Assembly: GCA_002746215.1 (NCBI GenBank) | Contig: NVWI01000004.1 | Location: 63,554 to 116,880, forward strand | Origin: SAR86 cluster bacterium | GTDB taxonomy: Bacteria > Pseudomonadota > Gammaproteobacteria > Pseudomonadales > Pseudohongiellaceae | Direction: 5' to 3' | DNA length: 53,327 nucleotides | Shown here: piece by piece, positions 45,252 to 53,276 of the stretch | How positions within the stretch are numbered: the first letter of the stretch is position 1 | Layout of the letters: each line of letters opens with the position of its first letter | Translations under genes and position numbers: made by a program | The notes under the pieces: generated by a model | The model's input: the letters and a program-made list of their open reading frames with translations, nothing else | Databases searched by the model: none | What the model was told of the DNA's origin: nothing

Positions 45252-45599
45252 CCTCCCCAGAATAAGGTTTTGGAAAGTGCCTTGATTATAAATCCGAATA
45301 TTAAAAAATATTGTCCTTATCGGTGGTGGACACACCCACGTCTTCCTGATCAATAAATCACTACGTGTAAGCTCAAGATAAGTCACTCTTCCAATCAAGC
45401 TTGTAAATGCTTACTACAACAGATCCAGTGATACTTATTCTAAAATTAGAAATTTTCTATTTTCGAAATCACCTCGTCACTTTCTATTTACCAACATCCC
45501 TATTTTTTATCTTAAGAACAGTGAGTTCTGATTGAGAAAATTTGAAAAAAATGCTCATAATTGAACCGAGTTACATACAAATATTCTTTAGGAGGGTAT
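45252..45599 (+). other. Intergenic region of 348 bases with a gene remnant
   Basis: Apart from the coding remnant at 45292-45381 there is no gene. AAAATT and AATTTT (45442-45456) form a small hairpin, and AGAAC/GTTCT flank AGTGA near 45515-45529. The following gene has a strong AGGAGGG just before 45600, so its frame between 45561 and 45599 is probably untranslated. Confidence 0.4.
45292..45381 (+). pseudogene. Remnant of a pyridine nucleotide-disulfide oxidoreductase N-terminus
   Basis: The frame encodes IRILKNIVLIGGGHTHVFLI and then stops at TAA 45379-45381. VLIGGGHTHV is a beta-alpha-beta FAD-binding start of the form found in NADH-dehydrogenase-like and SelD-associated oxidoreductases (consensus around LVGGGHSHV). 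No start codon of the usual kinds is present (a stop precedes at 45289) and nothing of the remaining roughly 350 residues exists. It therefore looks like a deletion remnant, although a chance match of about ten residues cannot be fully excluded. Confidence 0.55.
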
Positions 45600-47186
45600 A
45601 TGAAACAGCATCGCTTACTTTTTATCGGTACGGTCTTCTTGTTATTAGGGCAAGCTGGCCTGACCCAATCTACACAAGCTGATCAATTCATGGGTTTAAA
45701 AGCCGAAGCAGTAGAAGCCGTAGACAATAATGCCAAACTAACGCAAGAAATCATCGACAGCCTTTTTTCATTTTCTGAGCTCGGATTTCAGGAGTTTGAG
45801 ACTCAACGTTATTTAACTGAAATCCTAACTGCCAACGATTTTTCAGTGGAATTAGGCGTTGCAGGTATCCCATCCTCCTGGTGGGCCTCTTGGGGCAGCG
45901 GTGAACCCGTCATTGCACTAGGTTCCGATGTTGATGGTATCCCAAGAGCCTCACAAATGCCGGGAGTTGCTTATCGGCAGCCCATGATTGAAGGAGCGCC
46001 AGGGCATGGTGAAGGCCATAATTCAGGACAAGCCGTTAATATCATTGCAGCACTTGCTGTCAAAGAATTGATGGAGCGAGAAAATTTGCCCGGCACTATT
46101 GTTCTCTGGCCTGGAATTGCTGAAGAGTTATTGGGTACTAAAGCCTGGTATGCCCGAGACGGTTTGTTTGAAGAAGTTGATGCCGTTTTATTCACTCATG
46201 TTTCCAATAACCTTAGTGTGACTTGGGGGCAAGGTCGGGGCACTGGTTTGATCTCAGCCGAATTTATGTTTGACGGTGTTGCAGCGCATGGAGCAAGTGA
46301 TCCCTGGAGAGGGCGTAGTGCTCTTGATGCAGTCGAATTGACTAATATTGGCTGGAATTTTCGACGCGAACATTTACACCCCCTACAACGATCTCATTAT
46401 GTAATTACTAACGGTGGAGACCAGCCTAATGTGGTTCCCTCCTATGCCAGTGTATGGTATTTCGTTAGGGAGATGACCGCTGAAGGTATACGAGAAAATT
46501 TTGCAACCTTACAAAGAATTGCTGACGGTGCGGCAATGATGACTGATACAACGTTAAGCCGCCGCATTGTCGGAGCAGCATACCCAAAACATTTCAACCA
46601 ACCTATTGCATTAGCGATGGGTGAAAATATTCAAACAGTTGGTCTACCTCAATGGTCAGAAGATGACCAGAGCTTTGCTAGAGCTATTCAGACTTTAATG
46701 GGAGAAGACGACCCTCAGGGCTTGGCAACAGAGGTGAGTGGTGTTTCTGGCCCCATTACTCCACCCGTTTCAGGTGGCTCTGATGATATCGGTGATGTTT
46801 CCTGGAATGTCCCAACGGTGACTTTACGTTTTCCGTCGAATGTTCCAGGTATGCAAGGACACCATTGGTCAAGTGCTATGGCTATGGCGACGCCGATAGC
46901 CCATAAAGGTGCCATTGCCGGCGCCAAGGTCATCGCGACCACTTTGCTCGATTTGATTCTAAATGAAACGCTACTTGAAGAGGCGCAGTCATATTTCGAC
47001 GATATTCAAACGGCTGAAGAGGAATATATTCCTTTTATTGGCCCGGATGATAATCCCGCTATAGAGAAGAATGCCGGAGTAATGGCTGAATACAAACCAT
47101 TACTAGAAGAGTTCTATTATGACCCCTCTCGCTTTGATACTTATCTAGAGCAACTAGGGATTAATTACCCTCAGCTAGAACCCTAA
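45600..47186 (+). CDS. M20 family amidohydrolase/peptidase (AbgB-like), exported
   Basis: The ATG at 45600 follows AGGAGGGTAT, a strong ribosome binding site; the frame starts earlier at 45561 but that start lacks one. 528 residues with a signal peptide ending around STQADQF. M20 features are FSELGFQEFETQ, LGSDVDGIP, GHGEGHNSGQA, AEELLGTKAW with the catalytic Glu, FTHVSNN, GVAAHGASDPWRGRSALDAVEL and a late PGMQGHHWSSAMAMATP. It most resembles the AbgB subgroup (p-aminobenzoyl-glutamate hydrolase) and related amidohydrolases, but the export signal implies a periplasmic substrate. Ends at a strong terminator. Confidence 0.9.
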   Translation: MKQHRLLFIGTVFLLLGQAGLTQSTQADQFMGLKAEAVEAVDNNAKLTQEIIDSLFSFSELGFQEFETQRYLTEILTANDFSVELGVAGIPSSWWASWGSGEPVIALGSDVDGIPRASQMPGVAYRQPMIEGAPGHGEGHNSGQAVNIIAALAVKELMERENLPGTIVLWPGIAEELLGTKAWYARDGLFEEVDAVLFTHVSNNLSVTWGQGRGTGLISAEFMFDGVAAHGASDPWRGRSALDAVELTNIGWNFRREHLHPLQRSHYVITNGGDQPNVVPSYASVWYFVREMTAEGIRENFATLQRIADGAAMMTDTTLSRRIVGAAYPKHFNQPIALAMGENIQTVGLPQWSEDDQSFARAIQTLMGEDDPQGLATEVSGVSGPITPPVSGGSDDIGDVSWNVPTVTLRFPSNVPGMQGHHWSSAMAMATPIAHKGAIAGAKVIATTLLDLILNETLLEEAQSYFDDIQTAEEEYIPFIGPDDNPAIEKNAGVMAEYKPLLEEFYYDPSRFDTYLEQLGINYPQLEP

Positions 47187-47191
47187 GAAAT

Positions 47192-47229
47192 TATGATGTA
47201 GACACTATGATTTAGATATTATGATTTTT
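47192..47229 (+). repeat. Short imperfect tandem repeat, 14-base period
   Basis: TATGATGTAGACAC, TATGATTTAGATAT and a partial TATGATTTTT follow one another directly after the M20 gene stop. The units differ at a few positions. Confidence 0.7.
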
Positions 47230-47240
47230 TAAAGTGAATC

Positions 47241-47272
47241 AAAAAAGCCAGGGGGTTATCCCTGGCTTTTTT
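47241..47272. terminator. Intrinsic terminator between convergent genes
   Basis: AAAAAAGCCAGGG pairs with CCCTGGCTTTTTT around GGTTAT. Flanking A- and T-runs make it usable from both sides, serving the M20 gene (plus) and possibly the Tat-exported gene operon (minus). Confidence 0.9.
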
Positions 47273-47371
47273 ATGTAGAGCTAAGTCTAACGATATAATC
47301 GATCTAACTACTTAACTATGAGGCAATCAGCTAGCAGGAATAAACCCCCCTTCCTGCCTAAATTGAACTTT

Positions 47372-48070
47372 CTAAGTCACCTCGTAGGCCGGCGCAATAA
47401 TCCAAGATGTCAGAGCTTGCTCGGCAGCTGTATCTACTATTAGGTTACTCTGCCCCGCATAAGATGTTTTCATGAACTGAGCATTAGCATCCGTTAAGGG
47501 TCTGTTATGACCCGTATGTTCAGCGAAGTCCGATGTCACGATCTCTGTCGCGCCTGATTCACATCCCATAATCAACTCAGCCAACGATTTCCCGGCAGTA
47601 GACTCCGATTTGAAATCCAGCTGATTCTGGCACTGAGCCATCATTTCTGCTGGCCCCTCAAGCCGATGTGCAATACTTCCATCTTCCGCATAGAAATGCT
47701 CACCACGGTAAATAACACGGGTTCCATAAGTCCTTCCCAACTGCTGCAGACAAAATAAAGGCCTGAAATTGGTAACCCCTGCAACCGCAACGGGTAAGGT
47801 TTGCCATATCTTACTCAATTCTTCATTCCAGAAAACCGTAAGATCGCCACCTTCCAATTCGTGAACATCAAAGCCTCGTTGATCCATTTCTTCAGCAAAA
47901 GCCATACTTTCCGGATAACGTTTGTCCGCAATTATTTTATAAAAAGGGATACTTTCCTTGCTAGTATCAGAAAAGAAAGCCCGCAGAGTATTTGCTTTAA
48001 CAGAAGCCGCCGCTAAAGACGCAGAAGAAGATGCTATGCCTATTTTTAAAAACTGTCTTCGATTAGCCAT
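47372..48070 (-). CDS. Tat-exported protein of unknown function
   Basis: 232 residues starting MANRRQFLKIGIASSSASLA, a twin-arginine signal (NRRQFLK) with a probable cleavage after VKA. The mature part has no motif I recognise; notable are YKIIADKRYPESMAFAEEM, TVFWNEELSKIWQ, VAGVTNFRPLFCLQQLGRTYG and IYRGEHFYAEDGSIAHRLEG. Tat export suggests a folded or cofactor-bound product. It is the third gene of an operon with a cytochrome c and an FAD-dependent oxidase-like gene, 52 bases behind the cytochrome stop, so an accessory role for that flavocytochrome is the simplest inference. Confidence 0.75.
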   Translation of the reverse strand: MANRRQFLKIGIASSSASLAAASVKANTLRAFFSDTSKESIPFYKIIADKRYPESMAFAEEMDQRGFDVHELEGGDLTVFWNEELSKIWQTLPVAVAGVTNFRPLFCLQQLGRTYGTRVIYRGEHFYAEDGSIAHRLEGPAEMMAQCQNQLDFKSESTAGKSLAELIMGCESGATEIVTSDFAEHTGHNRPLTDANAQFMKTSYAGQSNLIVDTAAEQALTSWIIAPAYEVT

Positions 48071-48122
48071 GATTTTTTCCTAATTTTTTATATTCAATCA
48101 AAAAGGTCATAATTCCGGAAAT

Positions 48123-48482
48123 TTAATTCGGATTATTTCTGGTTAAATAGGCCTTCAATGCCTCCAGGTCTACATCACTCACTTCAGTTTTTCTGAAGAA
48201 AGGCATCAAACTAATCCCACTCCTAACAATTGTTTCAATAAAAATCGGCGCTAAATTTGTCCTATCTTCAAGCTTTGCAGGCATTACTCCTTGATACCTC
48301 TCCTGTAGCCTTTGCGTACCGATCATATCATTCGGATTAGCAGGCTCACCGTGGCAAGCCCGACACCATGTATCGAATACCTGACTGCCTTGCCCAATCA
48401 ACTCTCGATCTTGACCATAGCCAGGGGCACTAATACAAACTGAAAACAGCGTTGCTAGCAGAACAGCGTTACTTTTTCTCAT
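48123..48482 (-). CDS. Cytochrome c subunit of a p-cresol methylhydroxylase-like flavocytochrome
   Basis: 119 residues from the ATG at 48482, which overlaps the flavoprotein stop in an ATGA motif and has GGGAGGA upstream; the frame starting at 48512 would extend into that gene. Signal peptide ends APGYGQDR. One heme site CRACH (Cys40, Cys43, His44) and a later SLMPFF that can give the axial Met. Small monoheme cytochromes of this kind accept electrons from the VAO-type flavoprotein encoded immediately upstream (PchC or EhyA pattern). Confidence 0.88.
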   Translation of the reverse strand: MRKSNAVLLATLFSVCISAPGYGQDRELIGQGSQVFDTWCRACHGEPANPNDMIGTQRLQERYQGVMPAKLEDRTNLAPIFIETIVRSGISLMPFFRKTEVSDVDLEALKAYLTRNNPN

Positions 48483-50074
48483 GCCTGATCCTCCCGCAAA
48501 TATCTCGGCCAAATTCCGCCTCGTCCAGGTGCAATAATGCCATTCGGGTCAATTCCATCTTTCAATTCTTCACAGAATCGCCTTAAAATATTATTGTTGA
48601 ATGAATAGGCATTCATAACCTCGGTGGCAAAAGCTGGCGGTGCTCGATACTCTCCCCAACCTTCAGCTGCAGCTGCCTGAATACACATACTGAACGCCTC
48701 CCTGACACGCGCATTGTGATCCGTGTCGGTACGACTAAGAGAGAAACCATTAATCAGGATGAACGCCCTTGGGTGCCAGGTTGCAGCCCCCTGGTAAGGA
48801 TTGGGGCCACTGCCAAGCCCCATTTCCCGATAGATTTCACCGAATACTTGTTGACCTCTGAATATGGCTTCGGCACTGCGCGGCGTTAATGCCGAAAAAT
48901 ATAGCAGGCCATCCTGCGGCACGATTCGGAATATTTCCATATTGGGAACCCCAATCGCAACACGATGCGGGAAGGTTCGTTTTTCCTCGTCACTCATCGG
49001 GAAACGATAAAGCTGACCGTCTTCAAACTGCGCCCCGTCAATCGACTCGGCTATCTTGCGACGAGCAAACGCCCAGTTAGCTAATACGCTTTCTTCGGGA
49101 CCATAAAACTGTAAATTTACCGACCAGGAGCCTACCCCACGCCTCGCGGAGAGAGCATCAAGCTCATCATCCGTCGCCCCACCTGGCCGCGACATCAATT
49201 CCTGTACCTCAGGATTCACACCAAAGCCTCCCGCTGGACTGCCATATTCAGGCTGCCCGATCAGACCAAGATCTTCGAAGTTATTAACATGATTGACCAA
49301 AGCGCCCAGGTCACGTCTACGAGGTACGATAACCTGCCCGGAATAATAAGCCTCGGGTTCAGGCAATAAGTGAAACGCCATTTTGGTCACGATACCAAAG
49401 TTGCCCTGGCAAAATAGGCCATCTATCCCCGGCCCAAAACCATAACGGTAGTTGCCTAATTCACCATTGGGTAGCGCACCCATACCCGTTCGCATGACCT
49501 CACCATTTGGCAGCACGGCTTCAAGCCCGGCGCTGGAACCGAAATGGTCTCGGAAGCGGTTGTAGGTATAGCCTACGCCACGATCCAGCGCATTCCCCAC
49601 GGGGCTACCCCAGCCCGGATCAGGACAATCGATCCAGACTTTCAGACCGCGCTCATTAATATAGTTATAAAGATCAAAGTAGGAGACACCCGGCTCTACA
49701 ACCGCGTAGTTTTTATCTTCACTGACTTCGATTATTTGGTTCATCCGTTTCAGATCAACGATAACGCTACCTGAAAGATTCGGTGCCGACCCTCCATAAC
49801 CCAGGTTCTTTCCCGTTGAAATGGGATAAAGTGGAATTTGGTACTGATTAGCTATCCTGACAATCACCTGCACTTCTTCAGTAGATATTGGCGCAACCGC
49901 CGCTGAAGCTTTCAACATGCGATCTTCTTCTCCCCAAAACGGCGAATAGGCATCACGGTACAAATCTACGTCCTCGTCCGTAGTAAACACCCATTCAGCA
50001 CCTATTGCATTGCGAAACTCATTAAGCGCAGTTTCAAATGTTTGGTTATTTACACCCGGTGGTAAAGTAGGCAT
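48479..50074 (-). CDS. FAD-binding oxidoreductase, 4-cresol dehydrogenase/eugenol hydroxylase flavoprotein-like
   Basis: 531 residues, VAO/PCMH family size. The FAD domain includes YPISTGKNLGYGGSAP, a GSVIVDLKRMNQIIEV strand, VVEPGVSYFDLYNYI and CPDPGWGSPVGNALDRGVGY with FRDHFGSSAGLEAVLPNGE; the cap domain follows, ending with AAAEGWGEYR and NGIIAPGRGGIWP. Such enzymes dehydrogenate and hydrate para-alkylphenols (p-cresol, eugenol, vanillyl alcohol). The adjacent cytochrome gene supports PCMH-type electron transfer rather than oxidase activity. No signal peptide is seen, as in many homologues that are exported with their partner. Divergent from a LysR gene 355 bases away. The exact substrate is not readable. 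Confidence 0.87.
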   Translation of the reverse strand: MPTLPPGVNNQTFETALNEFRNAIGAEWVFTTDEDVDLYRDAYSPFWGEEDRMLKASAAVAPISTEEVQVIVRIANQYQIPLYPISTGKNLGYGGSAPNLSGSVIVDLKRMNQIIEVSEDKNYAVVEPGVSYFDLYNYINERGLKVWIDCPDPGWGSPVGNALDRGVGYTYNRFRDHFGSSAGLEAVLPNGEVMRTGMGALPNGELGNYRYGFGPGIDGLFCQGNFGIVTKMAFHLLPEPEAYYSGQVIVPRRRDLGALVNHVNNFEDLGLIGQPEYGSPAGGFGVNPEVQELMSRPGGATDDELDALSARRGVGSWSVNLQFYGPEESVLANWAFARRKIAESIDGAQFEDGQLYRFPMSDEEKRTFPHRVAIGVPNMEIFRIVPQDGLLYFSALTPRSAEAIFRGQQVFGEIYREMGLGSGPNPYQGAATWHPRAFILINGFSLSRTDTDHNARVREAFSMCIQAAAAEGWGEYRAPPAFATEVMNAYSFNNNILRRFCEELKDGIDPNGIIAPGRGGIWPRYLREDQA

Positions 50075-50429
50075 GCCATTCTCCTTCAGGAAACATAAAT
50101 TTATTATTTAAGGATTGTCACAGAAAGACCATTTGCATTGCAAAGAACTCAGTTTTCTTATTTATGAACAATCGCCGAACTGAAATTACTATATCCCTTA
50201 GCTTGATTCAGCGCGAATAAAAAAGCATCTTTTTTACCCGAAAATTTTCCACCTTCTGCGGGAAAGGCCTTCAAAAAATTAACTTGGCACGACCCTCATC
50301 GATAATTAGATTCTTATATGGATTAAATCTTCGCCTTTTTATTTAAAAAACGTTTTAATTCTTTTCTTTCATTTATCTATATAGAATAGGAAAGTAACTA
50401 AAAATAATTCTGAAGAAATAAAAAAATAT
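50075..50429 (-). promoter_or_regulatory. Divergent control region of the flavocytochrome operon and lysR, 355 bases
   Basis: No gene seen. It contains the perfect palindrome at 50132-50144, a GAAAATTTTC palindrome at 50240-50249, and an A/T hairpin (TAAAAAAG with CTTTTTTA, 50218-50236). AGGAGAATGG, read on the minus strand, lies directly ahead of the flavoprotein start. Confidence 0.55.
50132..50144. promoter_or_regulatory. Candidate LysR-type operator
   Basis: TTTGCA-T-TGCAAA is a perfect 13-base palindrome matching the T-N11-A pattern bound by LysR-type regulators. It lies 58 bases upstream of the flavoprotein start, the usual position of an activator site. Assignment to the divergent LysR gene is inference. 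Confidence 0.5.
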
Positions 50430-51320
50430 ATGGATCTCAATTCACTCTTAGTTTTCACCAAAGTTGCAGAAAACTTAAGCTTTACAAAAGCAGCAAAAGA
50501 GCTCGGTATCGAAAAATCCGGTGTGAGCATGAAAATATCAGACCTGGAAAGCCGGCTTGGAGTTCGATTGTTACACAGAAGCACACGCTCTGTGGTTCTG
50601 AGCGAAGCTGGCGAAAAGTACTATCACTACTGCAGACAAATTGTTGATAAAGCTCAAGAGGCTGAAGACTTCATTAAAGAATTTGGCTCTGAGCCACAGG
50701 GCTTGTTGAGAATTTCAGGACCTAATGGCATCGGCCGTATTTTATTTAAAGATCTAATTAGTAAATTTCTGAAAGATAACCCATCAATAGATGTGCAGGT
50801 TAATCTGGAAAGCAGAATGGTTAATCTGGTTCAAGAACGGTTTGATATTGCATTACGAGCCTGCAAGATTACACCCACTTTTTCAAGCTTGGTTACTGAA
50901 CATATATTCAAAATTGAATGGGGATTCTGGACTTCTTCAGAATATTTAAAAATACATAAAAAAATAAACACTCTTAACCAATTTGAAAGCCATTCATTTA
51001 TTTCATCTGAGGAAAAACAACTCAAAGAATTCATTGTCTATAAGGGCAATAACAAATACAGCTTCATCCCAAAACAAAGGGTAACTATCAACAATATGGA
51101 TGCCTGTGTGTATGCTATTCAAGAAGGCATTGGCATAGGTTTATTGCCTACTTCCGCTGTAAAAGATGAAGTTAAGAATGGGTCAATTGTTCAAGTCTTA
51201 GCTGATTATAAAGTTCCATCAACCGAGCTTTTTGCCATTTATCCCCGATTGGAATGGCAGGCTCCAAAAATACAAAAATTCCTTGAATTTCTTCATGAAT
51301 GGAAAAAAGATATTCAATAA
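50430..51320 (+). CDS. LysR family transcriptional regulator
   Basis: 296 residues, normal length. The N-terminal winged helix-turn-helix is MDLNSLLVFTKVAENLSFTKAA followed by KELGIEKSGVSMKISDLESR and LGVRLLHRSTRSVVLSEAGE. The inducer-binding domain follows, with LLRISGPNGIGR and GIGIGLLPTSAV. It diverges from the flavocytochrome operon, so it most likely senses the aromatic substrate or a product and activates that operon, in line with family practice. Few GC-rich codons are used, like its neighbours. Confidence 0.93.
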   Translation: MDLNSLLVFTKVAENLSFTKAAKELGIEKSGVSMKISDLESRLGVRLLHRSTRSVVLSEAGEKYYHYCRQIVDKAQEAEDFIKEFGSEPQGLLRISGPNGIGRILFKDLISKFLKDNPSIDVQVNLESRMVNLVQERFDIALRACKITPTFSSLVTEHIFKIEWGFWTSSEYLKIHKKINTLNQFESHSFISSEEKQLKEFIVYKGNNKYSFIPKQRVTINNMDACVYAIQEGIGIGLLPTSAVKDEVKNGSIVQVLADYKVPSTELFAIYPRLEWQAPKIQKFLEFLHEWKKDIQ

Positions 51321-51369
51321 AGTTCCACTATTTCTAATTAATTCGAATAAACAATATAGAAATAGAACT
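51321..51369. repeat. Imperfect inverted repeat between lysR and the MutS-like gene
   Basis: AGTT-CCA-CTATTTCTA (51321-51336) pairs with TAGAAATAG-AACT (51357-51369), giving 13 base pairs with a CCA bulge and a 20-base loop. It starts at the lysR stop between converging genes. There is no T-run, so its nature is uncertain. Confidence 0.45.
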
Positions 51370-51416
51370 CTGAATGCCTGGTAATAATTACCGCTAAGTA
51401 CAGTTTAAAGCTCTAA

Positions 51417-53276
51417 TTATTCTCGGGGTAAACGAATATGATTGAGTATCGCTTCAGCTCTCTTCAAAATCCCACCATGCGCAGAACCCAATACTTCACT
51501 GGCAATAATCAAGGCCTCACTATCTCTTTCTGAACCATACTTAAACTTGTGGTCATGACCAATGGAAACAGTTTTTGCATTGCGACCACCTTTGGGGTTA
51601 ATCGCATCATTAGGACGACCATGTGAGCCTTTTATGTGCTCATAACCTTGCGGGTCACTGTAATATTCCAGATCCCGATTGTGCGTAGAAATCATGACGC
51701 GCAGACTTCGCTCAGAACATTCTTCTAGAAAAGCCCAGGCCAGCGCCAACTGATAATCAGAACTGGTGCCATTAAACAATTCATCGAATAGCCCTAGGCT
51801 ATCGATAGTCGCGTGATCCAGAAAATCTTTAATATTTTCCAGTTGTGCTTTAAAGGTACTGCGTTGATGTGTGAGATCATCTTCCACATTGAAGTTATGA
51901 TAAACCTGATCTGGCACTGTCAGTTCAGCACGTTCTGCGGCAACCGTTCTTCCCATTAAAGCGCCCTGTAAAATCAAACCCAAGGCTTTTAGAGAAGTGG
52001 ATTTCCCTGCCATATTTGGAGAAGGTAGCACCACAACGGTTACCTCTTCGCCACTATCAGCGTCAATTTCCCCTAAAGAAAAATCGCCAAAATCCTCACT
52101 GACACTGTTTATAAAATGCTCAATAAGCTGTTTCCTAAGGGCGCTATCTTTACTTTCAGTTTTGCTGAATGCATCAAGCGCACCTTCTAATTCCTGCAGT
52201 GTTCTGGATTCAGCCCAACGTAGCCTGTTCGTACGTCCCCCACGAAAATCATTCTCGCGCTTCACCAGTTCGGTGACTACTCCACGTTCCTGCAAATGCT
52301 TCATTAGCGCTTCAGTACCACCTTGCTCTTTATACATCTCCGCAGAAATATCAATCCCAGGTATGCCACCCTGCCCTTCACGCAGAAGGTAAGCATGATG
52401 AAATTTATGAAATGAAAATCTTAAGCCCTTACCATCCGCTGGAAGAACCTTGGGGAAGACCCCATAATAAAGGGCATCAATATTCCGCACACTTTCTGCA
52501 TACTCGACCAATTGCGCTACAACCATTGCTTCCTGAGCATATTTTTGCAAACCACAAACCTGTACATATTCTGCCGCTGCGTTGCCTGGCAAGTGACAAT
52601 GACTTTTTATTTCTGTCGTTTCGATATTCAATTTTTTGGCAACTTTGGGATCAAGTCTGACAACCATACCTAAATCATCCAAAGTAAGACCTGACGTCTT
52701 TATCGTATCTGAGCCATCAGGTTCCATCGCTAAATTTTGAACAATTTCATCAAGAATCTGAATGTTGCTGGCTACTTTTTCAATATCTTTTAAACCATCC
52801 CATTGCTTCAGCTTGCCACCATGTTCTGCAATAATTTTTTCCATTACTACAAGCATTTTTAAAAAATAGGCATATTTATCATGCGCAATACGAATATTAT
52901 CCGCAGCTTTCTCACTATCACTGGGCTTCGAAAAAGAAAAATGATCGCCTCTCGACGTATATTTAAATTTCGCATCTGTAATATCCGCACTAACCAAACC
53001 CTGAATCATGGTAATTAACTCGGCATCCTGAAAAGGCCTATACTCAATTGCTTTAGTAAAAATTTTCCCGGTCTCTCCTTTAAAAATATTTTGTAGAACC
53101 TGATCCCCGTTACTGTTTCCACTAAGACGGTTACCTTCAAGATTATAAATATCAAAAAAAGCACGAGTCGTGGTTAATGCTTCTTCATCAATGCCTATTA
53201 ACGTGCAATATCGCCCCAAGATTCCATTAGAATGATTTTTTAAGCGCGCACTTATTTCTGTATCAATAAATTTCAT
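51417..53276 (-). CDS. MutS-like ATPase without a mismatch-recognition domain
   Basis: 619 residues. The C-terminal 210 residues form a MutS-type ABC ATPase: Walker A SPNMAGKST (419-427; MutS has GPNMGGKST), QRSTFKAQLENI (471-482), Walker B LGLFDEL (494-500) followed by FNGTSSDYQLALAWAF, and ISTHNRDL. The N-terminal 400 residues are mostly helical with no clear MutS domain I and no Phe-x-Glu wedge. They are acidic and include HKFHHAYLLREG. True MutS is about 850 residues, so this is a shorter relative of the MutS-family type found alone or in pairs in some bacteria; its role is unknown. No signal peptide, so cytoplasmic. Confidence 0.82.
   Translation of the reverse strand: MKFIDTEISARLKNHSNGILGRYCTLIGIDEEALTTTRAFFDIYNLEGNRLSGNSNGDQVLQNIFKGETGKIFTKAIEYRPFQDAELITMIQGLVSADITDAKFKYTSRGDHFSFSKPSDSEKAADNIRIAHDKYAYFLKMLVVMEKIIAEHGGKLKQWDGLKDIEKVASNIQILDEIVQNLAMEPDGSDTIKTSGLTLDDLGMVVRLDPKVAKKLNIETTEIKSHCHLPGNAAAEYVQVCGLQKYAQEAMVVAQLVEYAESVRNIDALYYGVFPKVLPADGKGLRFSFHKFHHAYLLREGQGGIPGIDISAEMYKEQGGTEALMKHLQERGVVTELVKRENDFRGGRTNRLRWAESRTLQELEGALDAFSKTESKDSALRKQLIEHFINSVSEDFGDFSLGEIDADSGEEVTVVVLPSPNMAGKSTSLKALGLILQGALMGRTVAAERAELTVPDQVYHNFNVEDDLTHQRSTFKAQLENIKDFLDHATIDSLGLFDELFNGTSSDYQLALAWAFLEECSERSLRVMISTHNRDLEYYSDPQGYEHIKGSHGRPNDAINPKGGRNAKTVSIGHDHKFKYGSERDSEALIIASEVLGSAHGGILKRAEAILNHIRLPRE

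Noticed and set aside
50218-50236. A/T hairpin in the lysR control region as a terminator
   Set aside because: No transcript is expected to end there, and an A-tract facing a T-tract arises easily by chance in AT-rich DNA.
51997-52392. 131-codon plus-strand frame inside the MutS-like gene
   Set aside because: Antisense to the conserved ATPase region; composition is that of a shadow frame.
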